A DNA stretch of 43,491 nt from contig NZ_JAQWXX010000075.1 of the NCBI RefSeq assembly GCF_029254265.1, positions 1 to 43,491 on the forward strand, written 5' to 3'. This DNA is from Algoriphagus sp. (GTDB taxonomy: Bacteria; Bacteroidota; Bacteroidia; Cytophagales; Cyclobacteriaceae). This document shows positions 33,711 to 43,411 of this stretch, in pieces. The translations under genes were made by a program, and so were the position numbers. Numbering within the stretch: the stretch's first letter is position 1; the number at the start of each line of letters is the position of its first letter. The notes below the pieces were generated by a model. That model was given only the letters and a program-made list of their open reading frames with translations. It was not told where the DNA came from and did no database searches.

Positions 33711-35201
33711 ATGAAATCACACCAACTCAAACTATACAACACTCTTTCCAGATCGAAAGAAGATTTTAAAGCTATCAAACCGCCATTCGTAGGTCTGTAT
33801 GTCTGCGGACCTACTGTCTATGGAGATGCCCACCTTGGTCATGCACGACCTGCCATCACTTTTGACACAGTAAACCGCTACCTTACTTACTTGGGCTATA
33901 AAGTTCGATACGTCCGAAACATCACCGATGTAGGTCACTTGCAGGGAGATGCTGATGAAGGAGAAGATAAAATTGCAAAAAAAGCAAAGCTTGAGCAATT
34001 GGAACCGATGGAGATTGCACAGCAATACACCGATTCCTACCATCGGGATATGGCATTATTGAATACTTGGAAACCAAATATTGAACCTCGTGCGACAGGA
34101 CACATTCCCGAGCAAATAGAATTGGTGGAAGCTATTCTGAAGGAAGGTTTGGCTTATGTAGTCAATGGTTCGGTGTATTTCGACACGCTGAAATACAACG
34201 AGATCACACCTTATGGGAGACTTTCCGGTCGAGTGATCGATGAGTTGATGAGCGGAAGTCGTGATCTGGACGGTCAAAGCGAGAAGCGCAATCCTGTGGA
34301 TTTTGCCCTCTGGAAGAATGCGGCCCCGGAGCATCTGATGAAATGGAATTCCCCTTGGGGAGTAGGTTTTCCAGGTTGGCACTTGGAGTGTACCGCTATG
34401 AGTTCAAAATACCTTGGAACTCAATTCGATATTCACGGTGGTGGAATGGACTTGATGTTTCCACATCATGAATGTGAGATTGCTCAGGGTAATGCCTGCA
34501 ATCATAAAGATCCAGCTAACTATTGGATGCATAATAATATGATCACCATCAATGGTCAGAAGATGGGGAAATCATTGGGTAACTTCATCACCTTGCAGGA
34601 GCTATTTACCGGAAATCATAAATTGTTGGAGCAGGCTTATAGTCCAATGACTATTCGTTATTTTATTCTGACGGCCCATTATCGCTCTACCTTGGATTTT
34701 TCCAATGATGCACTTCAAGCTGCGCAAAAAGGTTATAAAAAACTGATCAATGGACTTCGAATCGCTAAAATGCTTTTTTTCGATGAAGCGGATGCAGTGA
34801 AAGATGAGGAGCAAGTGAAGCAAGTAGAAACCAGCATTGTGGCAGCTTTTCGCGCCATGGACGATGATTTCAATACTGCTCAGGCGATTGGACATTTATT
34901 CAATTTACTAAAGAAAATAAATTCAATATATACTGGACAGCTTTCTGCCGGAGTTTTCGGAAAGGAAGTTTTCGACAAGTTAGTAGGGACCTATATCCAG
35001 TTTGTTGAAGATATTTTAGGACTGACAGAAGAAAAATCCGATTCGCAAAATGGCATGATTGGCCTGATGCTGAAACTTTACAGCGAGGCGAAAACTGCTC
35101 GTGATTATGCGAAAGTAGATGAGATTCGAGCTGGATTAAAGGACTTGGGATTTGTAGTCAAAGACATGAAAGATAAAATTGACTGGGCATATGAAGAATA
35201 G
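33711..35201 (+). CDS. cysS: Cysteinyl-tRNA synthetase
   Basis: The 496-aa enzyme is read from the ATG at 33711. The open frame extends 47 codons further up but that part is unlike the family. Class I motifs: [18 protein letters not shown] (zinc Cys plus the HIGH box as HLGH), [10 protein letters not shown] (zinc Cys), [18 protein letters not shown], and [11 protein letters not shown], the KMSKS loop with Gly for the first Ser, as often in this family. It charges tRNA-Cys. The M28 lipoprotein gene starts inside its last codons, an 11-bp overlap. Confidence 0.96.
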   Translation: MKSHQLKLYNTLSRSKEDFKAIKPPFVGLYVCGPTVYGDAHLGHARPAITFDTVNRYLTYLGYKVRYVRNITDVGHLQGDADEGEDKIAKKAKLEQLEPMEIAQQYTDSYHRDMALLNTWKPNIEPRATGHIPEQIELVEAILKEGLAYVVNGSVYFDTLKYNEITPYGRLSGRVIDELMSGSRDLDGQSEKRNPVDFALWKNAAPEHLMKWNSPWGVGFPGWHLECTAMSSKYLGTQFDIHGGGMDLMFPHHECEIAQGNACNHKDPANYWMHNNMITINGQKMGKSLGNFITLQELFTGNHKLLEQAYSPMTIRYFILTAHYRSTLDFSNDALQAAQKGYKKLINGLRIAKMLFFDEADAVKDEEQVKQVETSIVAAFRAMDDDFNTAQAIGHLFNLLKKINSIYTGQLSAGVFGKEVFDKLVGTYIQFVEDILGLTEEKSDSQNGMIGLMLKLYSEAKTARDYAKVDEIRAGLKDLGFVVKDMKDKIDWAYEE

Positions 35202-36171
35202 AATTTGGATCCTTGGGCTTTTGCTTTTGGCAATAGCTTGTAGCTCGCCTGAGAAAAAAGCTGAGTCGGTAATTGACCCCCCAGTTGCCAAACCGTATCC
35301 GAAATTCAATCCGGATTCTGCTTATGCCTTTATCCAAAAACAAGTGGACTTTGGGCCAAGAGTTCCCGAAACTCCAGCTCATGCCGCAACCAAAGCTTGG
35401 CTTATCGAAAAATTAGAAGAATATAGTTTTAGCGTTCAAACTCAAGATTTTGAATCAAAAACATATGATGGTCTGACTTGGGACCTCAGCAATATTATCG
35501 CTTCCTATAATCCTCAAGCAACAAAGAGAATCCTGTTGGCGGCCCATTGGGACAGTAGAAGAATTGCTGATAAAGACACCGAACGGTTAGATGAACCTAT
35601 CGATGGAGCAAATGATGGCGCGTCTGGTGTCGGTGTATTACTTGAAATCGCCCGAACGATCGCATCGCAGGGCTTGAAGCCTGATGTAGGCATTGATATT
35701 ATTCTCTTTGATGGGGAAGATGATGGAGAGCCTGAGCAAGCTTCGACTCGAGACAATTCCCAAATCTGGTGGTGCTTGGGATCACAATATTGGTCCAAAA
35801 ACAAGCATGTCCCAAATTATTCTGCTTATTATGGGATTTTGGTGGACTTAGTGGGTGCAAAAGGAGCTCGATTCTTTCGGGAAGGTTACTCCCGGCAATA
35901 TGCTTCCGGCATTCTGAAAAAGGTTTGGGATAATGCTGCACAAATAGGCCAAGGAGATTTTTTTGTCAATCGGGATTCTCCGGAAATTCTTGACGATCAC
36001 GTTTTCGTGAATGCAAATGCAGGCATCCCAATGATTGATATTATTGAGTTTTCTCCGGATTATGGATTTGGCCATTATCACCATACACATCAAGATAATA
36101 TGGAGGTAATAGACAGACGAACCTTGCAAGCGGTGGGAGAAACTGTTTTATTTACTATTTATCAGGAATAA
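35191..36171 (+). CDS. M28-family lipoprotein, probable type II glutaminyl-peptide cyclotransferase
   Basis: The 326-aa protein is read from ATG 35191, inside the end of cysS. The lipoprotein signal has Cys17 (LLAIAC). The zinc-site pattern is D142 in [12 protein letters not shown]176 in LFDGEDDG and H298 in [13 protein letters not shown]. The single-zinc layout and the YHHTHQDN ending are those of glutaminyl cyclases, like the Bacteroidota enzyme of Porphyromonas, rather than two-zinc M28 aminopeptidases. It would convert N-terminal Gln of exported proteins to pyroglutamate in the periplasm. This matters where signal peptidase leaves Gln first. The aminopeptidase alternative is less likely. 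Confidence 0.82.
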   Translation: MKNRIWILGLLLLAIACSSPEKKAESVIDPPVAKPYPKFNPDSAYAFIQKQVDFGPRVPETPAHAATKAWLIEKLEEYSFSVQTQDFESKTYDGLTWDLSNIIASYNPQATKRILLAAHWDSRRIADKDTERLDEPIDGANDGASGVGVLLEIARTIASQGLKPDVGIDIILFDGEDDGEPEQASTRDNSQIWWCLGSQYWSKNKHVPNYSAYYGILVDLVGAKGARFFREGYSRQYASGILKKVWDNAAQIGQGDFFVNRDSPEILDDHVFVNANAGIPMIDIIEFSPDYGFGHYHHTHQDNMEVIDRRTLQAVGETVLFTIYQE

Positions 36172-36190
36172 TAGAATTTTCAATGTTTAT

Positions 36191-36225
36191 TGCAATCTGA
36201 ACAATAGAATATGATTGCAGTTTTT
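36191..36225 (+). terminator. Weak stem-loop after the M28 gene
   Basis: TGCAATC (36191-36197) pairs with GATTGCA (36213-36219) around a 15-nt loop, and GTTTTTG follows. It may end the cysS-M28 transcript before the LacI gene. Confidence 0.45.
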
Positions 36226-36235
36226 GAATATTCAA
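36224..36235. promoter_or_regulatory. Palindrome upstream of the LacI-type gene, candidate operator
   Basis: TTGAATATTCAA is a perfect 12-bp palindrome 30 bp before the regulator's ATG. It could be the autoregulatory site of the LacI-type protein. LacI operators often have a central CG pair, which this one lacks. Confidence 0.35.
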
Positions 36236-36265
36236 TAATTCCCTCGATTTGTAAATGATTCTATC

Positions 36266-37288
36266 ATGAAAAAAGGGCATCAGATAACGATGAAGGAAAT
36301 AGCCAAGAAATTGGGAGTTTCCGTTTCAACCATTTCCAGAGCATTAAAGGATTCTCCAGAACTCCATCCGGAGACTAAGAGGAGGATTGTGGAGATGGCC
36401 AAGGAGATGAATTATCAGCCTAACCTGCTTGCTCAAAGTCTTCGAATCAGCCGGACCAAAACCCTTGGTGTAATCGTACCGGAAATCACTTCACACTTTT
36501 TTGCCTCCTGTATTAGTGGAATACAAGATTATGCAAATAAGCGTGGCTACAATGTCATGATCTGCCAATCCAATGAATCCATTGAGCAAGAAAAGGCGAA
36601 TATCAAAACATTGGTTGCCACACAAGTAGATGCACTTTTGATTTCCCTTAGTCGGGAAACCAATCATTTCGAGCATTTGGATGAATTATATAGCAGGGAG
36701 ATTCCATTCGTACTTTTCGATCGGGTGCATGAGGAAATGCCTGTTTCAAAAATAACATTCAATGACACTGGAGGAGCTTATCAGGTAACTAAACACCTTC
36801 TTGAAACTGGCCGAAAGCGAATCATGTACATTTCAGGACCCGAAGATTTATACATTTCCAAAAAGCGCAAAGAAGGGTATTTGAAAGCATTAGCTGAATT
36901 TGGAATCAAAGAAAAAGATGCATTAATCAAGGTGACTGATCTGACTCTTGAAGGAAATTTGAAAGTAGCTCAAGAAATCATTGAAATGAATCCAAGGCCA
37001 GACGGCGTGTTCTGCATGATCGACCCACTAGCTGTGGATGTGTTAACCTATTGGAAAAGTAAGGGGATTAAAATCCCTCAAGACATGGCATTGGCAGGAT
37101 TTACCAACAACCCAACTTCTGCTGTAGTAGAACCACCTTTAACTACAGTGTCCCAGCCTGGCTATGAAATGGGTAAATTAGCTGTAAGTCACTTGCTTGA
37201 TCAGTTGGATGGCTTGACATCTGACGACCCCATCTCCATCGTATTAGAAACAACTTTAGTTCCGCGTCAGTCTACAGCTTTACTTTAG
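36266..37288 (+). CDS. LacI-family transcriptional regulator
   Basis: The 340-aa protein has the LacI HTH at its N-terminus: TMKEIAKKLGVSVSTISRAL then RRIVEMAKEMNYQPNLLAQSLR, where the hinge helix begins. The periplasmic-binding-like sensor domain follows, with TLGVIVPEITSHFFA, PFVLFDRV, YISGPEDLYISKKRKEGY and AGFTNNPTSAVVEPPLTTVSQP. Only 2 bp separate it from galK, so it is most likely the galactose-responsive regulator of that gene. The inducer, galactose or a derivative, is inferred from this pairing. Confidence 0.93.
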   Translation: MKKGHQITMKEIAKKLGVSVSTISRALKDSPELHPETKRRIVEMAKEMNYQPNLLAQSLRISRTKTLGVIVPEITSHFFASCISGIQDYANKRGYNVMICQSNESIEQEKANIKTLVATQVDALLISLSRETNHFEHLDELYSREIPFVLFDRVHEEMPVSKITFNDTGGAYQVTKHLLETGRKRIMYISGPEDLYISKKRKEGYLKALAEFGIKEKDALIKVTDLTLEGNLKVAQEIIEMNPRPDGVFCMIDPLAVDVLTYWKSKGIKIPQDMALAGFTNNPTSAVVEPPLTTVSQPGYEMGKLAVSHLLDQLDGLTSDDPISIVLETTLVPRQSTALL

Positions 37289-37290
37289 AT

Positions 37291-38457
37291 ATGACAGAAC
37301 GGATTCTAGAGGTTTTTCAAGATCTTTTTTCTCAAAGACCATTGATCGCTTTCGCCCCGGGCAGAATCAATCTAATAGGAGAACACACAGATTATCAAGA
37401 AGGACTTGTCTTTCCAGCAGCCGTGGAACAAGGGATTTTTGTAGCAATTGGTAGAAATCAAAAAGGGTACTGTAGGCTATATTCCCTTGATTTTGACGAG
37501 GAATACACTTTTTCTCTAGATTCGATTTCTCCCCAAAAAGGTCATTGGGTAAATTATGTAATGGGAATGTTGAGCCAATTGAAGCAGGCAGGCTTTGCAC
37601 CACAAAGCTTTGATATGGTCATCGGAGGTACTATTCCGGTAGGTGCTGGGCTTTCCTCTTCTGCCGCACTTTCCATCGCAATAGGGACCGCGATAACTTC
37701 TTTATTTAACTATCAAGTATCTAAAAAATCACTGGTGCTATATGCCCAGAAATCGGAGCATCTCTATGCAGGAGTCAATTGCGGAATCATGGATCCTTAT
37801 GCTTCGGCCTTCGGCAAAAAGTCACATGCACTCCTACTCGACTGCAGAAGTAATTCACATGAGGAAATTCCAATTAATTTAGGTCATTTTGGATTGGTTT
37901 TGGTTAATAGTAAGGTCAAGCATAGTTTGACAGATTCTGCTTACAACAAAAGGGGATTGGCATGCGAGGATAGTGTCAATATTCTAAAGAGTGAATTTCC
38001 TGAAATCAAGACACTCCGGGATATCGATATTTCTGATTTGGAAAAGATTGAAAAAATTCTTCCACAAAAGCTTTTTCCCAAAGCCAAGCATGTAATATCT
38101 GAAAATCACCGCGTATCTGAAGCAGCAGAATCCCTTCTTAAGGGAGATCTTGCGAACTTCGGCCAACTGATGAACTCCTCTCATGAAAGCTTGTCCACGG
38201 ATTTTGAGGTAAGTTGCGCAGAATTGGACTTTTTGGCTGCTAAAGCCCAAAGTTTGCCTTATATTTTAGGTTCCCGAATGATGGGAGGTGGTTTCGGTGG
38301 CTGTACTCTAAATCTTATAGATAAAAAATTCTTAGTCGACTTTAAAATCCAGATTCAAAATAGCTATCAAAAGCAATTTGGAATAATCCCGGATTTCATC
38401 GAAGTCGAGCTTTCGGACGGAGCCTCTGTAATCCACTCTGATTCAACCTCTTTTTAA
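37291..38457 (+). CDS. galK: Galactokinase
   Basis: The 388-aa GHMP kinase has the galactokinase signature GRINLIGEHTDYQEG near residues 24-38, the ATP loop VGAGLSSSAALS, the acidic segment NCGIMDPYASAFGK, and GSRMMGGGFGGCT near the C-terminus. It phosphorylates alpha-D-galactose at C1 in the Leloir pathway. It is co-transcribed with the LacI-type regulator 2 bp upstream. No galT or galE is seen here; a lipoprotein mutarotase lies at 12773-13924. Confidence 0.96.
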   Translation: MTERILEVFQDLFSQRPLIAFAPGRINLIGEHTDYQEGLVFPAAVEQGIFVAIGRNQKGYCRLYSLDFDEEYTFSLDSISPQKGHWVNYVMGMLSQLKQAGFAPQSFDMVIGGTIPVGAGLSSSAALSIAIGTAITSLFNYQVSKKSLVLYAQKSEHLYAGVNCGIMDPYASAFGKKSHALLLDCRSNSHEEIPINLGHFGLVLVNSKVKHSLTDSAYNKRGLACEDSVNILKSEFPEIKTLRDIDISDLEKIEKILPQKLFPKAKHVISENHRVSEAAESLLKGDLANFGQLMNSSHESLSTDFEVSCAELDFLAAKAQSLPYILGSRMMGGGFGGCTLNLIDKKFLVDFKIQIQNSYQKQFGIIPDFIEVELSDGASVIHSDSTSF

Positions 38458-38577
38458 AAATAAAATCTATTGTATCGAAAAGAAATAATTGACCGTTTAG
38501 CAATCAATTACTCCGAATTTCAGTTAACTCGAAAGATGTTTCTTTTAATTCCCTATTTTCCGAAAAATATTAAACCT

Positions 38578-41500
38578 ATGAATTTCCCAAAAAACCTAAG
38601 AAGCTTAACCCTGCTTCTTCTGATTACCATAGCGGGACTTTGGAGCTGTCAAAACAAGCGCTCTGGAGATCCAAAAGTTTTGGTTTTCAGCAAAACAGCA
38701 GGATATTATCACCAATCGATTCCTGCGGGAATCGCGGCCATCCAAAAACTGGGTGCAGAAAATGGATTTGCAGTTGATACTACTACAAACTCAGAACTAT
38801 TTAACGAAGAAAATCTAAAGCAATACTCTGCAGTGATTTTCCTAAGCACTACCGCAGATGTACTCAACAATTATCAGGAAGCTGAATTTGAGCGCTACAT
38901 ACAGGCAGGCGGAGGATTTGTTGGCATTCATGCCGCGGCAGATACCGAATACGAATGGGGATGGTACAATCGTCTGGTAGGTGGTTATTTTGCTGATCAC
39001 CCGGGCATCAACGATCCTAACCCAAACGTGCAACCTGGTTCCATCACTGTAGTAGATAAATCCAATTCATCTACATCCTTCCTTCCAAGTCCTTGGGACC
39101 GAACAGACGAGTGGTACAGCTACAAGAAAATGAATCCGGAGGTCAAGGTTTTATTGACTTTGGATGAGAATTCCTACAAAGGCGGATTGGATATGGGCGA
39201 ACACCCTATCGCATGGTACCATGATTATGATGGAGGTCGAGCCTTCTATACTGGTGGTGGCCATACCAATGAGTCATTTACAGAGGAATTATTTCTGAAG
39301 CACTTGATGGCTGGAATTCAATACGCAATTGGAGATAATCTCGAATTAGATTACTCAAAAGCCAAAACAAAGCATGTCCCGGAAGAAAATCGATTTACCA
39401 AGACAGCACTGACAATAGGTGAATTCACCGAACCTACCGAAATGACAATTCTCCCAAATCTTGACATCTTGGTTGCTCAGCGAAGAGGAGAGATTTTGTT
39501 ATTTGATAGCGAGACAGAAGAACTGAAAGAAGTCGCCAAACTTGACGTGTATTGGAAGACTGAAGTTAAAGGTGTCAATGCTGAAGAGGGTCTGATGGGA
39601 ATCCAGAAAGATCCGAATTTCGCGGAAAACAATTATGTCTTCGTTTATTATGCACCAACTGGTGACAAGTGGGTAAATCGACTTTCTCGCTTTACTTTCA
39701 AAAATAATACTTGGGATATGGCTTCAGAAGTAGTCATCTTGGATGTAGATTCTCAACGGGATATTTGCTGCCACACAGGTGGATCAATCGCTTTTGACAA
39801 AGATGGAAATCTATTCCTTTCTACTGGTGACAACTCTACTCCTTTCAACCAAAATGATTCCAAATACATACTCAATGGTTACGCACCATTGGATGGCAGA
39901 CCAGGTAGAGAGCAGTGGGATGCAAGACGATCTTCAGGGAATTCAAATGATCTACGAGGTAAAATCCTTCGAATCAAAGTAAATCCTGACGGTAGCTACG
40001 ATATCCCAGAAGGCAATCTCTATCCTAAAGGAACAGAGAAAGCACGAGCTGAAATCTTTGTTCAGGGAAATAGAAATCCATATCGAATCTCTGTAGATCA
40101 GAAAAAAGGCTGGGTTTATTGGGGCGAAGTAGGACCTGATGCACGCCTTGACAGCATGGATACTCGTGGTCCAAGAGGCTATGATGAAGTTAATCAAGCT
40201 CGTCAGGCAGGTAACTTTGGCTGGCCATATTTTGTAGGAGATAATTATCCTTATCACGATTTTGATTTTGAAACCGGAACACCGGGAATGGCTTTCGATC
40301 CGGCAAAACCAATTAACAATTCTCCAAGCAATACGGGTTTAAAAGAACTTCCAGCAGCTCAACCTGCATTTATCTGGTATCCGTATGCTGAGTCTCCAGA
40401 GTTTCCTGCAGTAGGAACAGGGGGCCGGAATGCCATGGCAGGGCCGGTTTACTATCCTGATCTTTATACTGCAGACACCAAATTCCCGGATTATTACGCT
40501 GGAAAAGTTTTCATCTACGATTGGATTCGAGGTTGGATCAAGGCAGTGACTATGACCGAATCAGGTGACTTTGATAAGATGGAGCCATTTATGCCAAACA
40601 CCAAATTCAATGCGCTCATCGATATGGAAATGGGTCCTGATGGTAGAATGTACATTCTCGAATATGGTAATGGCTGGTTTAGCAAAAACCCTGACTCCGG
40701 GCTTTCTCGAATAGACTTTAATGGTGGAAACCGTGCTCCCTCTGTAACAGAAATCGTCGCTGACAAAACCTCAGGCAAAGCACCATTGAAGGTAAATTTC
40801 AAAGCAACCGCAACAGACCCCGAAAAAGACGCTTTGTCATTCACTTGGGATCTTGGAAATGGAAAAACTGAAACGACAACTGAGCCGTCTCTGACTTACA
40901 CATTTGATCAAATCGGAGAATATGAAGTAAAAGTAACTGCCGCAGATCCTGCAGGTTTGTCAGGAACCAGTGGAATAGAGAGCGTTTATGTAGGAAATGT
41001 TGCTCCGGAAGTTGCAATTGAAATCAAAGGAAACAAATCATTCTATTTTCCTGGCAAGCAAGTAGCATACGAAATATCCGTATCGGATGAGGACCATCCA
41101 GATGCTGGAAAAGATCTGAGTACACTTTACGTCTCCGCCGATTACCGTGAAGGTGTTGATATGGCTGAAGCGGACATGGGACATAAGATCATGACAGACG
41201 CTATGGTTGGTAAATCCTTAGTCTCTTCATTGACTTGTAAGACTTGCCATAAAGAAGCTGAGACCTCCATTGGGCCAGCATATACCGATGTGGCTAAGAA
41301 ATACACTGAAAAAGACATCCCTTATCTAACTACTAAAATCATGAATGGTGGCGGAGGAGTTTGGGGAGAGACAGTGATGCCTGCTAATCCTAACATAAAA
41401 GGATCAGAACTAAGTGCTCTTATCAGCTACATTCTTTCTCTTGATCAGACAGTGGCCAAGCCTACTCTACCAGCATCTGGATCTATTAATCCAACAATGG

Positions 41501-42024
41501 GTAAAGCTCCATCACCATCAGGAACCCTGGTCTTGACAGCCTCATACACCGATCAAGGTGGAGAAGGAATCAAGCCGCTTTCTGGCTCAACAAGTGTGTA
41601 CCTCATGAACAATTCGGTTGATTTAGGGAATGCGGTCAATTTGAAGGACTATACTTCAATGAGTTTTGGTGGAAGAAATCTCTTGATGGTTCCAAAAACA
41701 GAAGCCCATTTTGCGATTAAGAATGTCGATCTTACTGATATCTCTTCAATTATGCTAATCACTGGAACTAGAGATGTGATGTCAGAAGAAATGATCTTTG
41801 AAGTGCATCTCGATAGTCCTACAGGACCAAAAGTAGCTGAAGGAACATTTGTTCAAGGAGAGTTCAAACCAGATGGTACTGGCACTTCAATAAAACCATT
41901 TGTACTTCCGGTGACGGGAACTTTAGATGGTAAATTGCATACTGTATATGTGACCAGTAAGACTAAAAATGGTGGCGACCCTGGCACATTTATCCTTGTT
42001 GGAATTACTTTCATGCCTAAGTAA
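38578..42024 (+). CDS. Multidomain lipoprotein: ThuA, PQQ-type sugar dehydrogenase, PKD, cytochrome c, CBM6-like
   Basis: The 1148-aa protein is read from ATG 38578, which gives a lipoprotein signal with Cys24 (LWSC); the longer frame from TTG hides it. Domains in order: ThuA glutamine-amidotransferase-like fold (about 30-265), beta-propeller of the glucose/sorbosone dehydrogenase type (about 285-715, with GGSIAFDKDGNLFLSTGD and RNPYRISVD), PKD (about 718-800) and a second Ig-like strand set. Then comes a class I cytochrome c with C887KTC890H891 and likely Met ligand M934. A carbohydrate-binding, CBM6-like C-terminus (about 980-1148) follows. It is probably an outer-membrane-anchored sugar oxidase passing electrons to its own haem. 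The substrate is unknown. Confidence 0.88.
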   Translation: MNFPKNLRSLTLLLLITIAGLWSCQNKRSGDPKVLVFSKTAGYYHQSIPAGIAAIQKLGAENGFAVDTTTNSELFNEENLKQYSAVIFLSTTADVLNNYQEAEFERYIQAGGGFVGIHAAADTEYEWGWYNRLVGGYFADHPGINDPNPNVQPGSITVVDKSNSSTSFLPSPWDRTDEWYSYKKMNPEVKVLLTLDENSYKGGLDMGEHPIAWYHDYDGGRAFYTGGGHTNESFTEELFLKHLMAGIQYAIGDNLELDYSKAKTKHVPEENRFTKTALTIGEFTEPTEMTILPNLDILVAQRRGEILLFDSETEELKEVAKLDVYWKTEVKGVNAEEGLMGIQKDPNFAENNYVFVYYAPTGDKWVNRLSRFTFKNNTWDMASEVVILDVDSQRDICCHTGGSIAFDKDGNLFLSTGDNSTPFNQNDSKYILNGYAPLDGRPGREQWDARRSSGNSNDLRGKILRIKVNPDGSYDIPEGNLYPKGTEKARAEIFVQGNRNPYRISVDQKKGWVYWGEVGPDARLDSMDTRGPRGYDEVNQARQAGNFGWPYFVGDNYPYHDFDFETGTPGMAFDPAKPINNSPSNTGLKELPAAQPAFIWYPYAESPEFPAVGTGGRNAMAGPVYYPDLYTADTKFPDYYAGKVFIYDWIRGWIKAVTMTESGDFDKMEPFMPNTKFNALIDMEMGPDGRMYILEYGNGWFSKNPDSGLSRIDFNGGNRAPSVTEIVADKTSGKAPLKVNFKATATDPEKDALSFTWDLGNGKTETTTEPSLTYTFDQIGEYEVKVTAADPAGLSGTSGIESVYVGNVAPEVAIEIKGNKSFYFPGKQVAYEISVSDEDHPDAGKDLSTLYVSADYREGVDMAEADMGHKIMTDAMVGKSLVSSLTCKTCHKEAETSIGPAYTDVAKKYTEKDIPYLTTKIMNGGGGVWGETVMPANPNIKGSELSALISYILSLDQTVAKPTLPASGSINPTMGKAPSPSGTLVLTASYTDQGGEGIKPLSGSTSVYLMNNSVDLGNAVNLKDYTSMSFGGRNLLMVPKTEAHFAIKNVDLTDISSIMLITGTRDVMSEEMIFEVHLDSPTGPKVAEGTFVQGEFKPDGTGTSIKPFVLPVTGTLDGKLHTVYVTSKTKNGGDPGTFILVGITFMPK

Positions 42025-42042
42025 TATCTGCTAATTAAAATC

Positions 42043-42081
42043 AAAAAAGGCCAATTCCAGATCTGGAATTGGCCTTTTTTT
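42043..42081. terminator. Bidirectional terminator, long perfect palindrome
   Basis: The arms AAAAGGCCAATTCCAGA and TCTGGAATTGGCCTTTT are perfectly complementary over 17 bp, with A and T runs outside, so it reads as a terminator on both strands. It sits between the convergent ThuA-fusion and NIPSNAP genes. Confidence 0.92.
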
Positions 42082-42113
42082 GTTGAGCCCAAAGAAGGGT
42101 GAAATTTCGATTC

Positions 42114-42863
42114 CTACTTTAAAGGAGAAAATGGCAATGTTTTAAACATGACTGCATCGACTTTCTCTACGATTTTACCTGAGGCCTCAGAGGCATCGCG
42201 GGCTTTGATCCATTCTGGGTCTTTTAGGAAGGCCTGAAATCCTGCATCAAAACTTGCTTGATCTTTTGCTCCAAGAAGGTACAGCAACTTTGGTTGAGAA
42301 CCATCCTTCGGCACAGTCATCCAATAAGGATAATTTCTCAATCCTTGCTTTTCAAATAGGGCCTGAGTATGATCTCGGAATCTAGCTTGGATATTTGGCA
42401 CTTTCCCCTCAAATAAAGTATAAGTCCGCATCTGAATCACTCCACTTGGCATAGGCTTGGGATTATCATTGAGATTAGGAGCAAGTACCATAAAAGTCTG
42501 ATCAATACTTTTGACTAGTGGGCCATTTACACGAGATGCTTCGTAAGCCTTTTTCCATTCTGGGTCATTCATAAAAGACTCCCACATCTGATCTCTTGAC
42601 TTTTCATCAGGATAGCCCAAGATATAAGTCATCGAATTATCGGTGTTATCCACGGGAACGAAATAGGCAATATTTTCCATTCCTGCCTTTTCAAAAAGCT
42701 TCATGGTGTGGTTTTCAAAGCGATTCAACAAATCCTGAAGCTTGCCTTCATTTGCGTAGTATTTCCGTACTTCAAAATAGCGGGACTTCATATCAGAGTT
42801 TTGTTGCGCAAAACCAGAAAGTGTCAGAAAGAGCAAAAATATACTTGATAGTATTTTTTTCAT
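42114..42863 (-). CDS. NIPSNAP family protein, exported
   Basis: The 249-aa protein has a signal peptide (LFLTLSGFAQ, cleavage near residue 20). It contains two NIPSNAP/EthD-like ferredoxin-fold repeats. The first, about 30-130, starts EVRKYYANEGKLQDL and has YILGYPDEKSRDQMWESF and a DPEWKKAYE box. The second, about 140-245, starts QMRTYTLFEGKVPNIQ and has a DPEWIKARD box. In Bacteroidota, these proteins are often found with ThuA or dehydrogenase genes. No biochemical role is established here. The TMEM220-like gene lies upstream by 75 bp, same strand. Confidence 0.88.
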   Translation of the reverse strand: MKKILSSIFLLFLTLSGFAQQNSDMKSRYFEVRKYYANEGKLQDLLNRFENHTMKLFEKAGMENIAYFVPVDNTDNSMTYILGYPDEKSRDQMWESFMNDPEWKKAYEASRVNGPLVKSIDQTFMVLAPNLNDNPKPMPSGVIQMRTYTLFEGKVPNIQARFRDHTQALFEKQGLRNYPYWMTVPKDGSQPKLLYLLGAKDQASFDAGFQAFLKDPEWIKARDASEASGKIVEKVDAVMFKTLPFSPLK

Positions 42864-42938
42864 GTTTTTTTTGGGTTTGAAAGATGATAGTTTAGGTATT
42901 TATTTTACTATTGAACTCAAATGAAAGATAAGGTCCCT

Positions 42939-43301
42939 TTATACTTTCCATGCTTTCCAGAGCGCAGGGCTTAATACGACAGCGATAATCAATAGGCCAA
43001 AGGTCTCTCGGTTTTCTTCCATTTGTTGGGTTTTCATGGTAAGATCTTTTTGAGCCCATTCCTGAGAAACCCAGTCCCCTACACCTCCGGGGAAAAAGTA
43101 AATAGCACCCAATAGACAAAGTATTACCACCAAGGTGAGAGGTATCTTTGGGAAAATACCTCTTACGCCAAGCAAGCAAAAAATCACTGCCACGGCATAA
43201 ATACTTACCCAAACCTCAGGATCTGGATCATTAATCTGCCAATAAGCAAACAAAACAAATAACAGAGCCCAAATGCCAAAGAAAATTTTGTTAAACTTCA
43301 T
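42939..43301 (-). CDS. TMEM220-like small membrane protein
   Basis: The 120-aa protein is read from ATG 43301 (MKFNKIFFG); an in-frame start 57 bp earlier adds a non-membrane tail. There are about four transmembrane segments. The signature FAYWQINDPDPEVWVSIY near residue 17-34 is that of the TMEM220 family, which has no known function in bacteria. The final segment is TFGLLIIAVVLSPALW. It probably shares a transcript with the NIPSNAP gene. Confidence 0.8.
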   Translation of the reverse strand: MKFNKIFFGIWALLFVLFAYWQINDPDPEVWVSIYAVAVIFCLLGVRGIFPKIPLTLVVILCLLGAIYFFPGGVGDWVSQEWAQKDLTMKTQQMEENRETFGLLIIAVVLSPALWKAWKV

Positions 43302-43411
43302 TGAATTAATCGTTTTGATCAAATCTAAAGAAATCAACTCAAAAAAATCACATAGCAATTAAAGCAATTTTTAAAAATTTAATATGTATATCCGCAATCT
43401 TGCCAGTATGA

